Origin: Rhodovulum sp. MB263 | Lineage (GTDB): Bacteria > Pseudomonadota > Alphaproteobacteria > Rhodobacterales > Rhodobacteraceae | NCBI RefSeq assembly: GCF_002073975.1 | Contig: NZ_CP020384.1 | Location: 1,488,001 to 1,552,000, forward strand | Length of the DNA: 64,000 nucleotides | Direction of reading: 5' to 3' | In this document: positions 1 through 8,704 of the stretch, one piece after another | Position numbering within the stretch: position 1 is the stretch's first letter | How the letters are laid out: every line of letters starts with the position of its first letter | Made by a program: the position numbers and the translations under genes | Notes under the pieces: generated by a model | What the model saw: only the letters and a program-made list of their open reading frames with translations | What the model was told of the DNA's origin: nothing | Databases searched by the model: none

Positions 1-1277
1 TCAGCCAGTGGCTGGCCCTGAGCGGGTTCGACACCGCCACCTATGCCCGGGCCGAGGATGCCCTCAAGGATATCGGCCCCGATTATCCCGGCGTCGTCGT
101 GACCGACATCAAGATGCCGGGCATGGACGGGATCACCTTCCTGAAACGGCTGATGAGCCAGGATTCGAGCCTTCCGGTGATCCTGATCACCGGCCATGGC
201 GATGTGCCGATGGCGGTCGAGGCGATGCGGATCGGCGCGTTCGACTTCATGGAGAAGCCGTTCAATCCCGACCGCATGACCGAGCTGGCCAAGCGCGCCA
301 GCCAGACCCGGCGGCTGGCGCTCGACAACCGGGCGCTGCGGCGCGAGCTGGGCGACGGCTCGGTGCTGGTCAGGAAGCTGATCGGGTCCTCGGCGGTGAT
401 GGAGCGGCTGCGCGAGGATATTCTCGATCTGGGCCAGGCCGACGGCCATGTCCTGATCGATGGAGAGACCGGGACCGGCAAGACCCTTGTCGCCCATGCG
501 CTGCATGCGGTGGGGCCGCGCGCCGGGCGCAAATTCGTTCAGATCGCCTGTGCCGCCTTTGCTCCCGAGGCGCTGTCCGCGCGGCTCTTCGGCCCGATCG
601 AGGATGGCTCGACCACGCTTCCCGCAGTCGAGGAGGCCCGGGGCGGGACGCTTTGCCTCGAGGATGTCGAGGCGCTCTCGCCCGCGTTGCAGGCGCGTCT
701 TCTGACCTTCATCAACGAGCAGGGCAGCCCCGCCGAGACCCGGATCATCGCGGTGTCGAACCTGCAGGAGCAGGACAAGACCGTCGAGGACGTGCTGCGG
801 CCCGATCTGTTCTACCGGCTGGCGGCGATGAGGATCACGCTGCCGCCGCTGCGCAATCGGGGCGAGGACATGCTGACGCTGTTCAACCGGCTCAGCGAGC
901 AGTTCTCCGAGGAATATGGCTGCGACGCGCCCGAGGTCACGGCACAGGAAGCGGCCCAGCTGATGCAGGCACCCTGGCCGGGCAATGTGCGTCAACTGAT
1001 CAACATCGCCGAACGCGCGGTGCTGCAGAACCGGCGCGGCTCGGGCACCATCGCAAGCCTGCTGATGGCCGATAACGAGGCCAGCCAGCCGGTGATGACC
1101 ACCGAAGGCAAACCGCTGAAAGAATATGTTGAGGCTTTCGAACGCATGCTGATCGACAATACGATGCGGCGTCACAAGGGCTCGATCGCGGCGGTCATGG
1201 AGGAATTGTGCCTGCCGCGGCGGACGCTGAACGAGAAGATGGCCAAATACGGTCTCAGCCGCGCCGACTATTTGTGA
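1..1277 (+). CDS. dctD: DctD-like NtrC-family response regulator, 5' truncated by window edge
   Basis: This is the 3' part of a two-component response regulator; its start lies upstream of the window and the reading frame is already open at base 3. A receiver domain comes first, with the phospho-acceptor Asp in VVVTDIKMPG and the conserved Lys in MEKPFN. It is followed by an AAA+ domain (Walker A GETGTGKT near base 465, Walker B-like GTLCLED near base 650) and a C-terminal Fis-type helix-turn-helix (near 1180-1260) ending LPRRTLNEKMAKYGLSR, which resembles DctD. The family regulates C4-dicarboxylate uptake in response to its partner kinase DctB. Where sigma-54 activators carry GAFTGA, this protein has LFGPIEDGSTTLP, so it probably does not work through sigma-54 in the usual way. 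The exact ligand system is inferred; the partner gene lies outside the window. Confidence 0.75.
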   Translation, partial: SQWLALSGFDTATYARAEDALKDIGPDYPGVVVTDIKMPGMDGITFLKRLMSQDSSLPVILITGHGDVPMAVEAMRIGAFDFMEKPFNPDRMTELAKRASQTRRLALDNRALRRELGDGSVLVRKLIGSSAVMERLREDILDLGQADGHVLIDGETGTGKTLVAHALHAVGPRAGRKFVQIACAAFAPEALSARLFGPIEDGSTTLPAVEEARGGTLCLEDVEALSPALQARLLTFINEQGSPAETRIIAVSNLQEQDKTVEDVLRPDLFYRLAAMRITLPPLRNRGEDMLTLFNRLSEQFSEEYGCDAPEVTAQEAAQLMQAPWPGNVRQLINIAERAVLQNRRGSGTIASLLMADNEASQPVMTTEGKPLKEYVEAFERMLIDNTMRRHKGSIAAVMEELCLPRRTLNEKMAKYGLSRADYL

Positions 1278-1689
1278 CCGCGGAGGGTGTGGAAAAAGGC
1301 ATTGTCTTTGACCGCTTCCACCCGCTAATGTCATCCTGCAGAGGGATGCGCCGCCCCGCGGCCGCTCTGCAGGATTTTGAGTTTCGCTGTTTTTTCGCGC
1401 GGCGTCGGGCGCCTGATGCCCGGTACCCGCAGGAAACAGACCGATAGGGCCGGTTCCGGCCCACCGCATTCCGGCGCGGAAATGACGCCGGGACAACCGA
1501 ATGGATGCCGCTTCCGCGGCATCGGAGACGAACCGCGATGGAGCGTGCACAGATGACGAGGCAGGGACGCAGACGGCTTGACGCCGCCGCCCGGGCCTCG
1601 CTTGCACGCCTTGACGCCCCAACAAGTCACCCATCAAGCCATTCTGCCCCGCCGGGGCCGAGCGACTTGCCGTGGTGCAAAGAGATCCA
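1278..1689 (+). promoter_or_regulatory. rne upstream region with hairpin and candidate promoter
   Basis: This 412-base gap separates the regulator stop from rne. It holds a candidate sigma-70 promoter (TTGTCT at 1302-1307, 18-base spacer, TAATGT at 1326-1331). A perfect 11-base inverted repeat follows (ATCCTGCAGAG at 1333-1343, CTCTGCAGGAT at 1365-1375), with T-rich stretches ending in TTTTTT near 1390-1397. The hairpin could end the upstream transcript or form part of a long structured rne leader; long leaders are known for rne because RNase E controls its own mRNA. No convincing gene is visible here. Confidence 0.35.
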
Positions 1690-4602
1690 ATGGCAAAGAA
1701 GATGCTCATCGACGCCACCCACGCGGAGGAAACCCGCGTGGTCGTGGTGGACGGAAACAAGGTTGACGAGTTCGATTTCGAGACCGTCAACAAACGCCAG
1801 CTTGCTGGCAATATCTACCTAGCAAAGGTCACGCGGGTCGAGCCGTCCTTGCAGGCGGCCTTCGTCGATTATGGCGGCAACCGCCATGGTTTCCTCGCCT
1901 TCTCGGAAATCCATCCCGACTATTACCAGATCCCGGTCGCCGACCGCGAGGCGCTTCTGGCCGAGGAGCGTGCCCTGGCCGAAGAGATGGAGGACGATGA
2001 GGGCGAAAGCGACAAGCCCAAGCGTCGCAGCCGCTCGCGCCGGAAGCCGCGCGCGGACAAGCCCGCTTCTGCCGCGCCGGAGACTGCGTCCGGGGAAGAC
2101 GGGGCCGGGGAAGACGGGACCGAGAGTGACGCCGGAGAGGCGGAGGACCGCGAACAGGATGCCGCGGCCGCCGCTGACGTTCCGGCCGCGGAAGACGAGA
2201 GCCGGCCGGCCGAAGCTGCTGCGGAAGCCGAGGCCGAGGATGCCGGCCCCGCCGGCGATTCCGAGGAGGATGAGGACGGGAAGGACAACGACCCGCCGCC
2301 CTCGGTCATGGCCATGGCCGCGCATAGCGACGATCCGGTCGAGAGCCGCGAGCCGAGCGGTGGCATTCCCGGCATGGATGTCGTCGACCTGGGCGATGAC
2401 GAGGACGGCGAGGAGCCGGTCGAGGCGGAGGACACCGCCGAGACCCGCAAGTCCTCCTCGCGCCGCCGCCGTCGCAGCCCGCGCAGGAAGACCGACGAGG
2501 CCGATGACGCCCCGGCGTCCGTCTCTGATGAGGCCGAGGAAGACGGCCCCGAAGAGGTCCACCATGACGACCAGATCGAGTCGGTCGCCGAGGAGGACGT
2601 GCATGAAGAGATCCGCCCGCGCAAACCGCGTGCGCGTCGTTACAAGATCCAGGAAGTGGTCAAGGTCCGGCAGATCATGCTGGTCCAGGTCGTCAAGGAA
2701 GAGCGCGGCAACAAGGGCGCGGCGCTCACCACCTATCTTTCGCTGGCCGGGCGCTACTGCGTGCTCATGCCCAATACGGCGCGCGGCGGCGGTATCAGCC
2801 GCAAGATCACCAATGCGGTCGACCGCAAGAAGCTGAAGGAAATCGCCTCCGAGCTCGACGTGCCGGAAGGCGCGGGCCTGATCATCCGGACCGCGGGCGC
2901 CAAGCGCACCAAGTCCGAGATCCGGCGCGACTACGAATATCTGCAACGGCTCTGGGAACAGATCCGCGAACTGACGCTGAAATCCGTCGCGCCCGCCCCG
3001 ATCTACGAGGAAGGCAATCTGATCAAGCGCTCGATCCGCGACCTCTACAGCCGCGAGATCGACGAGGTTCTGGTGGAAGGCGAGGGCGGTTACCGCCTGG
3101 CCAAGGACTTCATGAAGATGATCATGCCGTCCCATGCCAAGAACGTGAAGAATTACACCGATCCGATGCCGCTTTTCGCGCGCTATCAGGTCGAGAGCTA
3201 TCTCAGCTCGATGTTCAATCCGGTGGTGCAGTTGAAATCCGGCGGCTACCTGGTGATCGGCGTGACCGAGGCGCTGGTGGCGATCGACGTGAACTCTGGC
3301 CGGGCCACCAAGGAAGGCTCGATCGAGGAAACCGCGCTGAAGACCAACCTCGAAGCCGCCGAGGAGGTGGCGCGCCAGCTGCGTCTGCGCGACCTCGCGG
3401 GTCTGATCGTGATCGACTTCATCGACATGGAAGAGCGCAAGAACAACGCTGCCGTCGAGAAGCGCATCAAGGACAAGCTCAAGACCGACCGCGCCCGGAT
3501 CCAGGTCGGCCGGATCTCGGGCTTCGGTCTCCTGGAGATGTCGCGCCAGCGTCTGCGCCCGGGCATGATCGAGGCCACGACCCAGCCCTGTCCGCATTGC
3601 CACGGCACCGGGCTGATCCGCTCGGATGACAATCTGGCGCTGTCGATCCTGCGCCAGATCGAGGAAGAGGGGGTGCGCGGCCGCTCGCGCGAGGTGCTCT
3701 TGAAGGCGCCCATCGGCATCGTCAACTTCCTGATGAACCAGAAGCGCGAGCATGTGGCCCAGATCGAGGCCCGCTATGGCCTGTCCGTCCGGATCGAGGC
3801 CGATCCCTTCCTGATCTCGCCAGATTTCTCGATCGAGCGCTTCAAGACCGCCACCCGTGCGGTGCCCGAGGTCGTGACCCCGGTGGTCTCTCTCGACATG
3901 TCGGACATGCCCGACCCGGTCGAGGAGGAGGACGAGCACGAGGAAGAGACGCCGGTTGTCGCCGCGGCCCCCGTGCCCGCGCCCGAGGGCGAGGACAAGC
4001 CTGGCAAGAAGCGCCGTCGCCGCCGCCGGAAGAAGAAAACCCCGCAGGGCGGTGAGGATCAGGGCGTCGAGGCCGGTCAGGACGAGTCCGACGACGCGGA
4101 TAGCGATGGCGATACCGACGCGGAGGCGCCCGAGGCGGTGACGGCAGAGGCCGCCAACGAGGCCGCTTCTGCTGAAGAAAAGCCCGCGGAAGAGAAACCC
4201 CGGCGCTCGCGCCGCAGCCGGTCGCGCGGTCGCAAGACCGAGCGTCCCGAAGCCGGGGCCGAAGCTCGGGCCGAGGAGGCTGTCGCGCCGAAAGCCGAGG
4301 AACCTGCAGCGGTCGAAGCCCAGGTTCCTGCAGAGGCGGCGTCCCCGGTAGAGGCCCCCGTGGTCGAAGAAGCCGCTGTGGAAGAAGCCGAGGCCTCGCC
4401 CGAAACGGTCGAACTGCCCGAAGCCGAACTGGCCGCGGAGGCGCCGGTCGCCGAGGCTGCTGTCGAGGCCGAGGAAAAGGCGGCCCCCGAGGCGGAGCCC
4501 ACGCTGAGGCCTGAAACGCAGCCTGAACCGGAGCCCAAAACCGCCGAGGCGTCGAAAGACAGCGTGCCCAAGCGGCAGGGGTGGTGGTCGGTCGGCCGCT
4601 GA
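1690..4602 (+). CDS. rne: Ribonuclease E
   Basis: RNase E is the endonuclease that starts mRNA decay and processes stable RNAs, and it scaffolds the RNA degradosome. The protein is about 970 aa, starting MAKKMLIDATHAEE; an in-frame GTG lies 18 bases upstream at 1672. The N-terminal S1 domain is split by an acidic, Arg-rich insertion of more than 200 residues (about 95-315), a pattern known in alphaproteobacterial RNase E. The DNase I-like catalytic part contains VAIDVNSGRATK and LIVIDFIDM, which hold the two metal-binding Asp residues. The zinc-link CPHCHGTG comes next. The C-terminal third is disordered, with Arg-rich and Ala/Glu-rich tracts, and ends KRQGWWSVGR; a C-terminal GWW motif recruits PNPase in Caulobacter. 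The gene is apparently monocistronic. Confidence 0.97.
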   Translation: MAKKMLIDATHAEETRVVVVDGNKVDEFDFETVNKRQLAGNIYLAKVTRVEPSLQAAFVDYGGNRHGFLAFSEIHPDYYQIPVADREALLAEERALAEEMEDDEGESDKPKRRSRSRRKPRADKPASAAPETASGEDGAGEDGTESDAGEAEDREQDAAAAADVPAAEDESRPAEAAAEAEAEDAGPAGDSEEDEDGKDNDPPPSVMAMAAHSDDPVESREPSGGIPGMDVVDLGDDEDGEEPVEAEDTAETRKSSSRRRRRSPRRKTDEADDAPASVSDEAEEDGPEEVHHDDQIESVAEEDVHEEIRPRKPRARRYKIQEVVKVRQIMLVQVVKEERGNKGAALTTYLSLAGRYCVLMPNTARGGGISRKITNAVDRKKLKEIASELDVPEGAGLIIRTAGAKRTKSEIRRDYEYLQRLWEQIRELTLKSVAPAPIYEEGNLIKRSIRDLYSREIDEVLVEGEGGYRLAKDFMKMIMPSHAKNVKNYTDPMPLFARYQVESYLSSMFNPVVQLKSGGYLVIGVTEALVAIDVNSGRATKEGSIEETALKTNLEAAEEVARQLRLRDLAGLIVIDFIDMEERKNNAAVEKRIKDKLKTDRARIQVGRISGFGLLEMSRQRLRPGMIEATTQPCPHCHGTGLIRSDDNLALSILRQIEEEGVRGRSREVLLKAPIGIVNFLMNQKREHVAQIEARYGLSVRIEADPFLISPDFSIERFKTATRAVPEVVTPVVSLDMSDMPDPVEEEDEHEEETPVVAAAPVPAPEGEDKPGKKRRRRRRKKKTPQGGEDQGVEAGQDESDDADSDGDTDAEAPEAVTAEAANEAASAEEKPAEEKPRRSRRSRSRGRKTERPEAGAEARAEEAVAPKAEEPAAVEAQVPAEAASPVEAPVVEEAAVEEAEASPETVELPEAELAAEAPVAEAAVEAEEKAAPEAEPTLRPETQPEPEPKTAEASKDSVPKRQGWWSVGR

Positions 4603-4630
4603 GCCGCGACCTTTCCGGAGCTGATGATCG

Positions 4631-4660
4631 AGGCCCGGTTCCCGAAAGGGGGCCGGGCCT
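4631..4660. terminator. Bidirectional terminator between rne and tusA
   Basis: A perfect 8-base stem, AGGCCCGG (4631-4638) and CCGGGCCT (4653-4660), closes a 14-base loop. It is followed by ATCCTTT on the plus strand. It sits between the convergent rne and tusA genes and overlaps the tusA stop codon, so it can serve both. The T-run is weak, so termination strength is uncertain. Confidence 0.6.
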
Positions 4661-4886
4661 ATCCTTTCCGTATCAGATAGAGCGTTGCCGTGCCGGTCTC
4701 TTCGGTGCCGATCAGGTCGTGCCCGGCTTCGCGACAGAAATGCGGAATGTCGATCACCGCGACCGGGTCGTCGGCCCAGAGCCTCAGCAGATGGCCCGGG
4801 GCGAGCCCGTCCAGCGCCTTGCGCGCCCGCAGGACGGGCAGGGGGCATCTGAGCCCCCGCAGGTCGATCTCGATCTCGGCACCCAT
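4659..4886 (-). CDS. tusA: TusA family sulfurtransferase
   Basis: This is a small cytoplasmic sulfur-carrier protein of 75 aa. TusA-family proteins bind persulfide sulfur on a conserved Cys in a CPxP motif and pass it to partners in tRNA thiolation, molybdenum cofactor synthesis or dissimilatory sulfur oxidation. Here LRGLRCPLPVLRARKAL places the Cys at residue 14, and the length is normal for the family. It lies convergent with rne and divergent from ccdA. Several sulfur-related genes follow (ccdA, rhodanese, YeeE), which suggests a role in sulfur trafficking linked to thiosulfate uptake rather than only housekeeping tRNA thiolation. That role is inference from context. Confidence 0.9.
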   Translation of the reverse strand: MGAEIEIDLRGLRCPLPVLRARKALDGLAPGHLLRLWADDPVAVIDIPHFCREAGHDLIGTEETGTATLYLIRKG

Positions 4887-5002
4887 GCGACCGCGCTTAG
4901 GCCCGATGCGCCGACATGTCCACGGCTTTGTGAGAGGGCGGCCAGTGACGAATGGACCGGCTTCCGCTAGGACCGGACCAGAGGCCGACCGACGGAGGGG
5001 TG

Positions 5003-5755
5003 ATGTTCGGAATAGAGCTGATCGATGCGGGGTTGCTGCCTGCCATGCTGGTGGCGCTGGCGGCGGGCCTTCTGAGCTTTCTCAGCCCCTGCGTCCTGCC
5101 GATCGTGCCGCCCTATCTGGCCTATATGGGCGGGATTTCGATGGGCGAACTGACCGGAGCGGGCGGCGTGCGCAGACGGGCGACGGTGGCCGCGCTTTTC
5201 TTCGTGCTGGGGTTGTCGACGGTCTTTCTGCTGCTGGGCTTCACCGCGTCGGCCTTCGGGGCCTTCTTTCTGCAGAACCAGACCCTGTTTGCGCGGATAT
5301 CCGGGGCCGTGGTGGTCGTCTTCGGCCTGCATTTCCTGCATGTGATCCGGATCCCGCTGCTCGATCGCGAGGTCCGTGTCGATGCGGGCGACCGCGGCGG
5401 ATCGGCGCTCGGGGCCTATCTTCTTGGGCTGGCCTTCGCCTTCGGCTGGACCCCCTGTATCGGGCCGCAGCTCGGCGCGATCCTGTCGCTGGCGGCATCC
5501 GAGGCCAGCCTCTCGCGCGGGACGGTGCTGCTGGCGGTCTATGCCGCCGGGCTTGGCATTCCTTTCCTGCTGGCCGCGCTCTTCATCCAGCGGGCGATGG
5601 GGATCATGACCCGTCTCAAGCGGCATATGGCGCTGATCGAGAGGGCCATGGGGGTGCTGCTGCTCGCGGTCGGGCTTGCGCTTCTGACCGGTGCCTTCAG
5701 CAGTTTCAGCTACTGGCTGCTTGAGACATTTCCGGGTCTGGCGCGTCTCGGCTGA
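5003..5755 (+). CDS. ccdA: Cytochrome c biogenesis protein CcdA
   Basis: CcdA is an inner-membrane thiol:disulfide transporter of about 250 aa with six membrane segments. It passes electrons from cytoplasmic thioredoxin to periplasmic thiol proteins for cytochrome c maturation and, in sulfur oxidisers, for Sox proteins. The two signature cysteines are visible in FLSPCVLPIVPPYLAYMGG near the N-terminus and in GWTPCIGPQLG in the middle. The start at 5003 is preceded by GGAGGGG at 4994-5000; an upstream in-frame start at 4952 would add an implausible 17 residues. The gene is divergent from tusA and lies in a sulfur-related neighbourhood, so service to periplasmic sulfur enzymes is possible but not shown. 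Confidence 0.93.
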   Translation: MFGIELIDAGLLPAMLVALAAGLLSFLSPCVLPIVPPYLAYMGGISMGELTGAGGVRRRATVAALFFVLGLSTVFLLLGFTASAFGAFFLQNQTLFARISGAVVVVFGLHFLHVIRIPLLDREVRVDAGDRGGSALGAYLLGLAFAFGWTPCIGPQLGAILSLAASEASLSRGTVLLAVYAAGLGIPFLLAALFIQRAMGIMTRLKRHMALIERAMGVLLLAVGLALLTGAFSSFSYWLLETFPGLARLG

Positions 5756-6372
5756 GGGAGATTTATATATTTGCCAAATGGTTGCTCTGTGAAGCTCGCC
5801 TGGAATCTGCGCACGATGCCCAGCCTTGTATCCAGCGCGCGCAGGGCAGGCACTGGTCGGCAGATGGCGACGCGCTCCGGCGGGGGCGGAGATAAGCCGC
5901 AGCACTGTCGCGATCATTCCGCGCCGCAAGAAGGCCGGGCTCTGAAAAACCCGAGATGACGGGAGCGATCGTATGACACAACGCCCCGCACGCATAGCGT
6001 CAAGCCGTCGCGTCGATGTCTCGCGACGCGCGGCTTTGACCGTCAGTTCGCGGAATGGCCTGTTTCGCGTCACGAAAGCCGTGGGATGAGCCCGTCCGTC
6101 GAAAAGGGGGGGCACCGGACGGTTTTGCAGCAGCGTCGCGAAAGTCACGTCCCTGCTTTCTTCTCTCTTTATACTGGTTTTCTTTTATGCAAAACGGAAT
6201 GCCCCTGTCGTTCCGGAAAGCGCCCACAACCCGAAACGCGTGAATGCCAGAGGCGGGCGCACAACGAACAGGCGATCTTCACAATGAATCCTCTTGGGGT
6301 TAACGTGACATTGCGGCCTTGCGTCGCGCGGCGTGCGGCCACAGCTTGGGGCCGGAATCAAGAGGTGACACG
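5756..6372 (+). other. Intergenic region, no supported gene
   Basis: This 617-base gap lies between ccdA and the rhodanese gene. It contains an imperfect inverted repeat near 5999-6040 (GTCAAGCCG against CGGCTTTGAC) and lower-GC stretches near 5760-5780 and 6150-6200 that could hold the promoter of the downstream sulfur genes. The open frames here are short, lack good ribosome binding sites, and resemble nothing I recognise. Confidence 0.4.
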
Positions 6373-7329
6373 ATGACGAGACATGCCCCGAGCGCAGCCC
6401 TTGCCCTTGCCCTGCTGGCCGGACCGGCGCTTTCGGCACCGGGCTTCGGGCCCCTGATCGACCCTCAGGATCTGGCCGCATCGCTTGACGCCCCCGCACC
6501 GCTCGTTCTCGACATCCGCAGCGGTCCCGACGGCGCCGCGCCGGTCTTCGAGGCGGGACATGTTCCGGGCGCGCGCTCTGCGCCTTACGGACTGTTCCGT
6601 GGCCCGGCCGAGAACCCGGGGCAGCTGGTCTCGGAGGACCGGCTGACCGAGGTGCTGCGCAGCCTTGGCGTCACCCGCGACCGGCCGACGGTGATCGTGC
6701 ATCAGGGCCGCGATGCCTCGGATTTCGGTGCCGCCGCGCGGGTCTACTGGACGCTGAAATCGAGCGGGGTCAGCGCGCTTGCGATCCTGAATGGCGGCAT
6801 GGCGGGCTGGAGCGCGGCCAGGCTTCCGGTCGAGACCGGCCCGGCCCTTGGCCATGCGCCCAGCGATATCGAGGTCAGCTTCAGCCATGAATGGCTGGCC
6901 ACGACCGAGGATGTCGAGGCCATCGTCGCGGGCAAGGCCGAGGGGGCCCTGATCGACGCCCGGCCCGAAGCATTCTGGGCGGGCAATGCCAAGCATCCGG
7001 CCGCGTTCCGGCCCGGCACGCTGCCGCAATCGCGTCCGCTGCCCCATTCAAGCTGGTTCGAGGCCGACGCCCCCGCCCGGATCGCGCCCGAGGCGGCCGC
7101 CGGGCTGGCCGCCGCCAATGGCCTCGGCGCTGGCGATGCGCCGGTATCCTTCTGCAACACCGGCCATTGGGCCGCCACCAACTGGTTCGCCCTCAGCGAG
7201 CTGGCGGGGATCGAGGGGGTCAGGCTTTACCCTGAATCGATGGTCGGCTGGACCCGCTCGGGCCATGAGGCGGCGAATGTTCCCGGTCCGCTTCGCAATC
7301 TCTGGAACCGTGTGAGCGGACGCTACTGA
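6373..7329 (+). CDS. Exported double-rhodanese sulfurtransferase
   Basis: This 318-aa protein begins with a signal peptide (MTRHAPSAALALALLAGPALSA), so it should act in the periplasm. Two rhodanese-like domains follow. The N-terminal one (about 25-165) has VLDIRSG and the EAGHVPGA motif, but no Cys where the active site should be (IVHQGRDAS), as usual for a structural domain. The C-terminal one (about 170-318) has LIDARPEAFW and Cys261 in VSFCNTGHWA, the expected catalytic position. Rhodaneses transfer sulfane sulfur, for example from thiosulfate, to thiol acceptors. The start is preceded by AGAGGTGA. The next gene encodes a YeeE-type permease, so the pair probably handles thiosulfate-derived sulfur; the substrate is inference. 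Confidence 0.9.
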   Translation: MTRHAPSAALALALLAGPALSAPGFGPLIDPQDLAASLDAPAPLVLDIRSGPDGAAPVFEAGHVPGARSAPYGLFRGPAENPGQLVSEDRLTEVLRSLGVTRDRPTVIVHQGRDASDFGAAARVYWTLKSSGVSALAILNGGMAGWSAARLPVETGPALGHAPSDIEVSFSHEWLATTEDVEAIVAGKAEGALIDARPEAFWAGNAKHPAAFRPGTLPQSRPLPHSSWFEADAPARIAPEAAAGLAAANGLGAGDAPVSFCNTGHWAATNWFALSELAGIEGVRLYPESMVGWTRSGHEAANVPGPLRNLWNRVSGRY

Positions 7330-7360
7330 TTTCATTGACCCAAGTGAATTGACAAGCCCC

Positions 7361-8485
7361 ATGACATATCGCAGCCAGGCAATGCCCCTTTCCTCCCGTC
7401 TTCTCCCCCGTACCGCCGGTCTTGGCCTTCTTGCCCTTGCGGTGCTGGCCGTGGCCGCCATGGCCGGGCCGCGCTCGGGCGCGCTGCTGGCCATCGGGCT
7501 TGGCTTCGGCCTCGTGCTGGAAGGGCTGCGCTTCGGCTTCACCGGCCCCTGGCGGCGGATGATCCTGCAGCGCGACGCATCGGGACTGGTGGCGCAGATG
7601 GTTTGCCTTGCGCTGGTGGCGGCGGCAGCCTTTCCGATGCTGGCCAACCATCCGGGCGAGCTTCTGGGGGCCCATGCGCCGGTCGGCTTCGCCATGCTCG
7701 GCGGCGCCTTCGTCTTCGGCGCCTGCATGCAGATCGTGCTGGGCTGCGGCTCGGGCACGCTGGTCAATGCGGGCTCGGGCAATCTGGTCGCCGTGGTCGC
7801 CTTGCCCTTCTTCTGTCTCGGCAGCTTCTTCGGGGCCTATCATCTGCTCTGGTGGACCGGGCTTGGCGCGCTGCCGGTCGCTGTGCTGGCAGGCAGTGAC
7901 GGGCTGGCGCTGACACTGGTGCTGCTGGCCTCGGTCGCGGGGCTGGCGCTGGCGCTGGCCGATCCGGAAAAGCGCGCGATCCCGGGGCGCTACTGGGTGG
8001 CGGCGATCCTTCTGGCGGGGCTTGCGATCCTGCATCTGGCGGTGGCGGGGCAGCCCTGGGGCGTGGTCTACGGCCTCGGGCTCTGGGTCGCGAAGGGCGC
8101 GAGCGCGCTTGGCGCCGATCTCTCGGGCTCGGCCTTCTGGACCGCACCCGGCAATGTCGAGCGGGTCCGGGAGAGCGTGCTGACCGATGTGACCTCGCTG
8201 ACCGATCTGGGGCTGATCGCGGGCGCGGCGCTGGCCGCGTTCTGGCGCGACGGGCTTTCGGGGCGGATCGCCGATCACCCGGCCCGGGCCTGGGTCGCGG
8301 TGGTGATCGCGGGCTTTCTGCTGGGCTATTCCTCGCGGCTGGCCTTCGGCTGCAATATCGGAGCCTTCTTCTCGGGCATCTCGACCGGCAGCCTGCATGG
8401 CTGGGCCTGGTTCGCCGCCGCCTTCACCGGATCCTGGTACGGCATCAAGCTCCGGCCCTGGCTGGGGCTCGAGGGGCGGTCATGA
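7361..8485 (+). CDS. YeeE/YedE family (TsuA-like) sulfur-compound permease
   Basis: This 374-aa protein has many hydrophobic segments and matches the YeeE/YedE family, whose studied members import thiosulfate using conserved cysteines lining the path. Three such cysteines are visible: Cys122 and Cys129 in FGACMQIVLGCGSGT, and Cys331 in LAFGCNIGAFFSGISTGS near the C-terminus. The two motifs are the paired repeats expected of a TsuA-like protein. The gene lies 31 bases after an exported rhodanese and overlaps the next small gene by ATGA, which implies an operon. The start could also be the ATG at 7382. The substrate (thiosulfate or another small sulfur anion) is inferred from the family. Confidence 0.88.
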   Translation: MTYRSQAMPLSSRLLPRTAGLGLLALAVLAVAAMAGPRSGALLAIGLGFGLVLEGLRFGFTGPWRRMILQRDASGLVAQMVCLALVAAAAFPMLANHPGELLGAHAPVGFAMLGGAFVFGACMQIVLGCGSGTLVNAGSGNLVAVVALPFFCLGSFFGAYHLLWWTGLGALPVAVLAGSDGLALTLVLLASVAGLALALADPEKRAIPGRYWVAAILLAGLAILHLAVAGQPWGVVYGLGLWVAKGASALGADLSGSAFWTAPGNVERVRESVLTDVTSLTDLGLIAGAALAAFWRDGLSGRIADHPARAWVAVVIAGFLLGYSSRLAFGCNIGAFFSGISTGSLHGWAWFAAAFTGSWYGIKLRPWLGLEGRS

Positions 8486-8652
8486 CCCGGCGCCCGGTGG
8501 TTCTGAGCCTCCTGGCGGCGGTTGCGGGGTTTCTGGCCTTCGATCTCGCACGCTCGGCCCCGCTCGATCCCTATCTCTCGCCGCCGCTTTTCGCGCTGGG
8601 GTCTGGCCAGGCGGCGGGCGGTGCCCATTGCGCGGCCCTTCCCAGCCGCTGA
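8482..8652 (+). CDS. Small membrane or exported protein after the YeeE permease
   Basis: The frame encodes 56 aa (MTRRPVVLSLLAAVAGFLAFD...). A basic N-terminus and one hydrophobic segment (about residues 6-20) suggest a membrane anchor or signal sequence, followed by a Pro-rich tail with one Cys (residue 50) in GGAHCAALPSR. Its ATG overlaps the permease stop as ATGA, so translation is probably coupled, which is the best evidence that it is real. I do not recognise the family. It could be an accessory subunit of the sulfur permease, but that is only context. Confidence 0.5.
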   Translation: MTRRPVVLSLLAAVAGFLAFDLARSAPLDPYLSPPLFALGSGQAAGGAHCAALPSR

Positions 8653-8669
8653 ACGAGTCCGATGCCCCC

Positions 8670-8698
8670 TTGAACCGGCGCAGCACCCGGCCTATCTT
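8670..8698 (+). promoter_or_regulatory. Sigma-70 promoter of ssrA
   Basis: TTGAAC (8670-8675) and TATCTT (8693-8698) are separated by exactly 17 bases, a good housekeeping promoter layout. Transcription would begin near 8705, at the likely start of the tmRNA precursor. It also gives ssrA a transcript independent of the sulfur operon ending at 8652. Confidence 0.65.
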
Positions 8699-8704
8699 CA
8701 GCCT

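Noticed and set aside
1819-4848. A 1009-codon open frame antisense to rne
   Set aside because: It is an antisense shadow of the highly biased, repetitive rne coding sequence. The product is low-complexity, with no domain, and rne itself is certain.
5973-6089. A 38-codon frame starting ATGACACAACGC between ccdA and the rhodanese gene
   Set aside because: No recognisable product, and part of it overlaps the imperfect palindrome near 5999-6040; chance is the simplest explanation.
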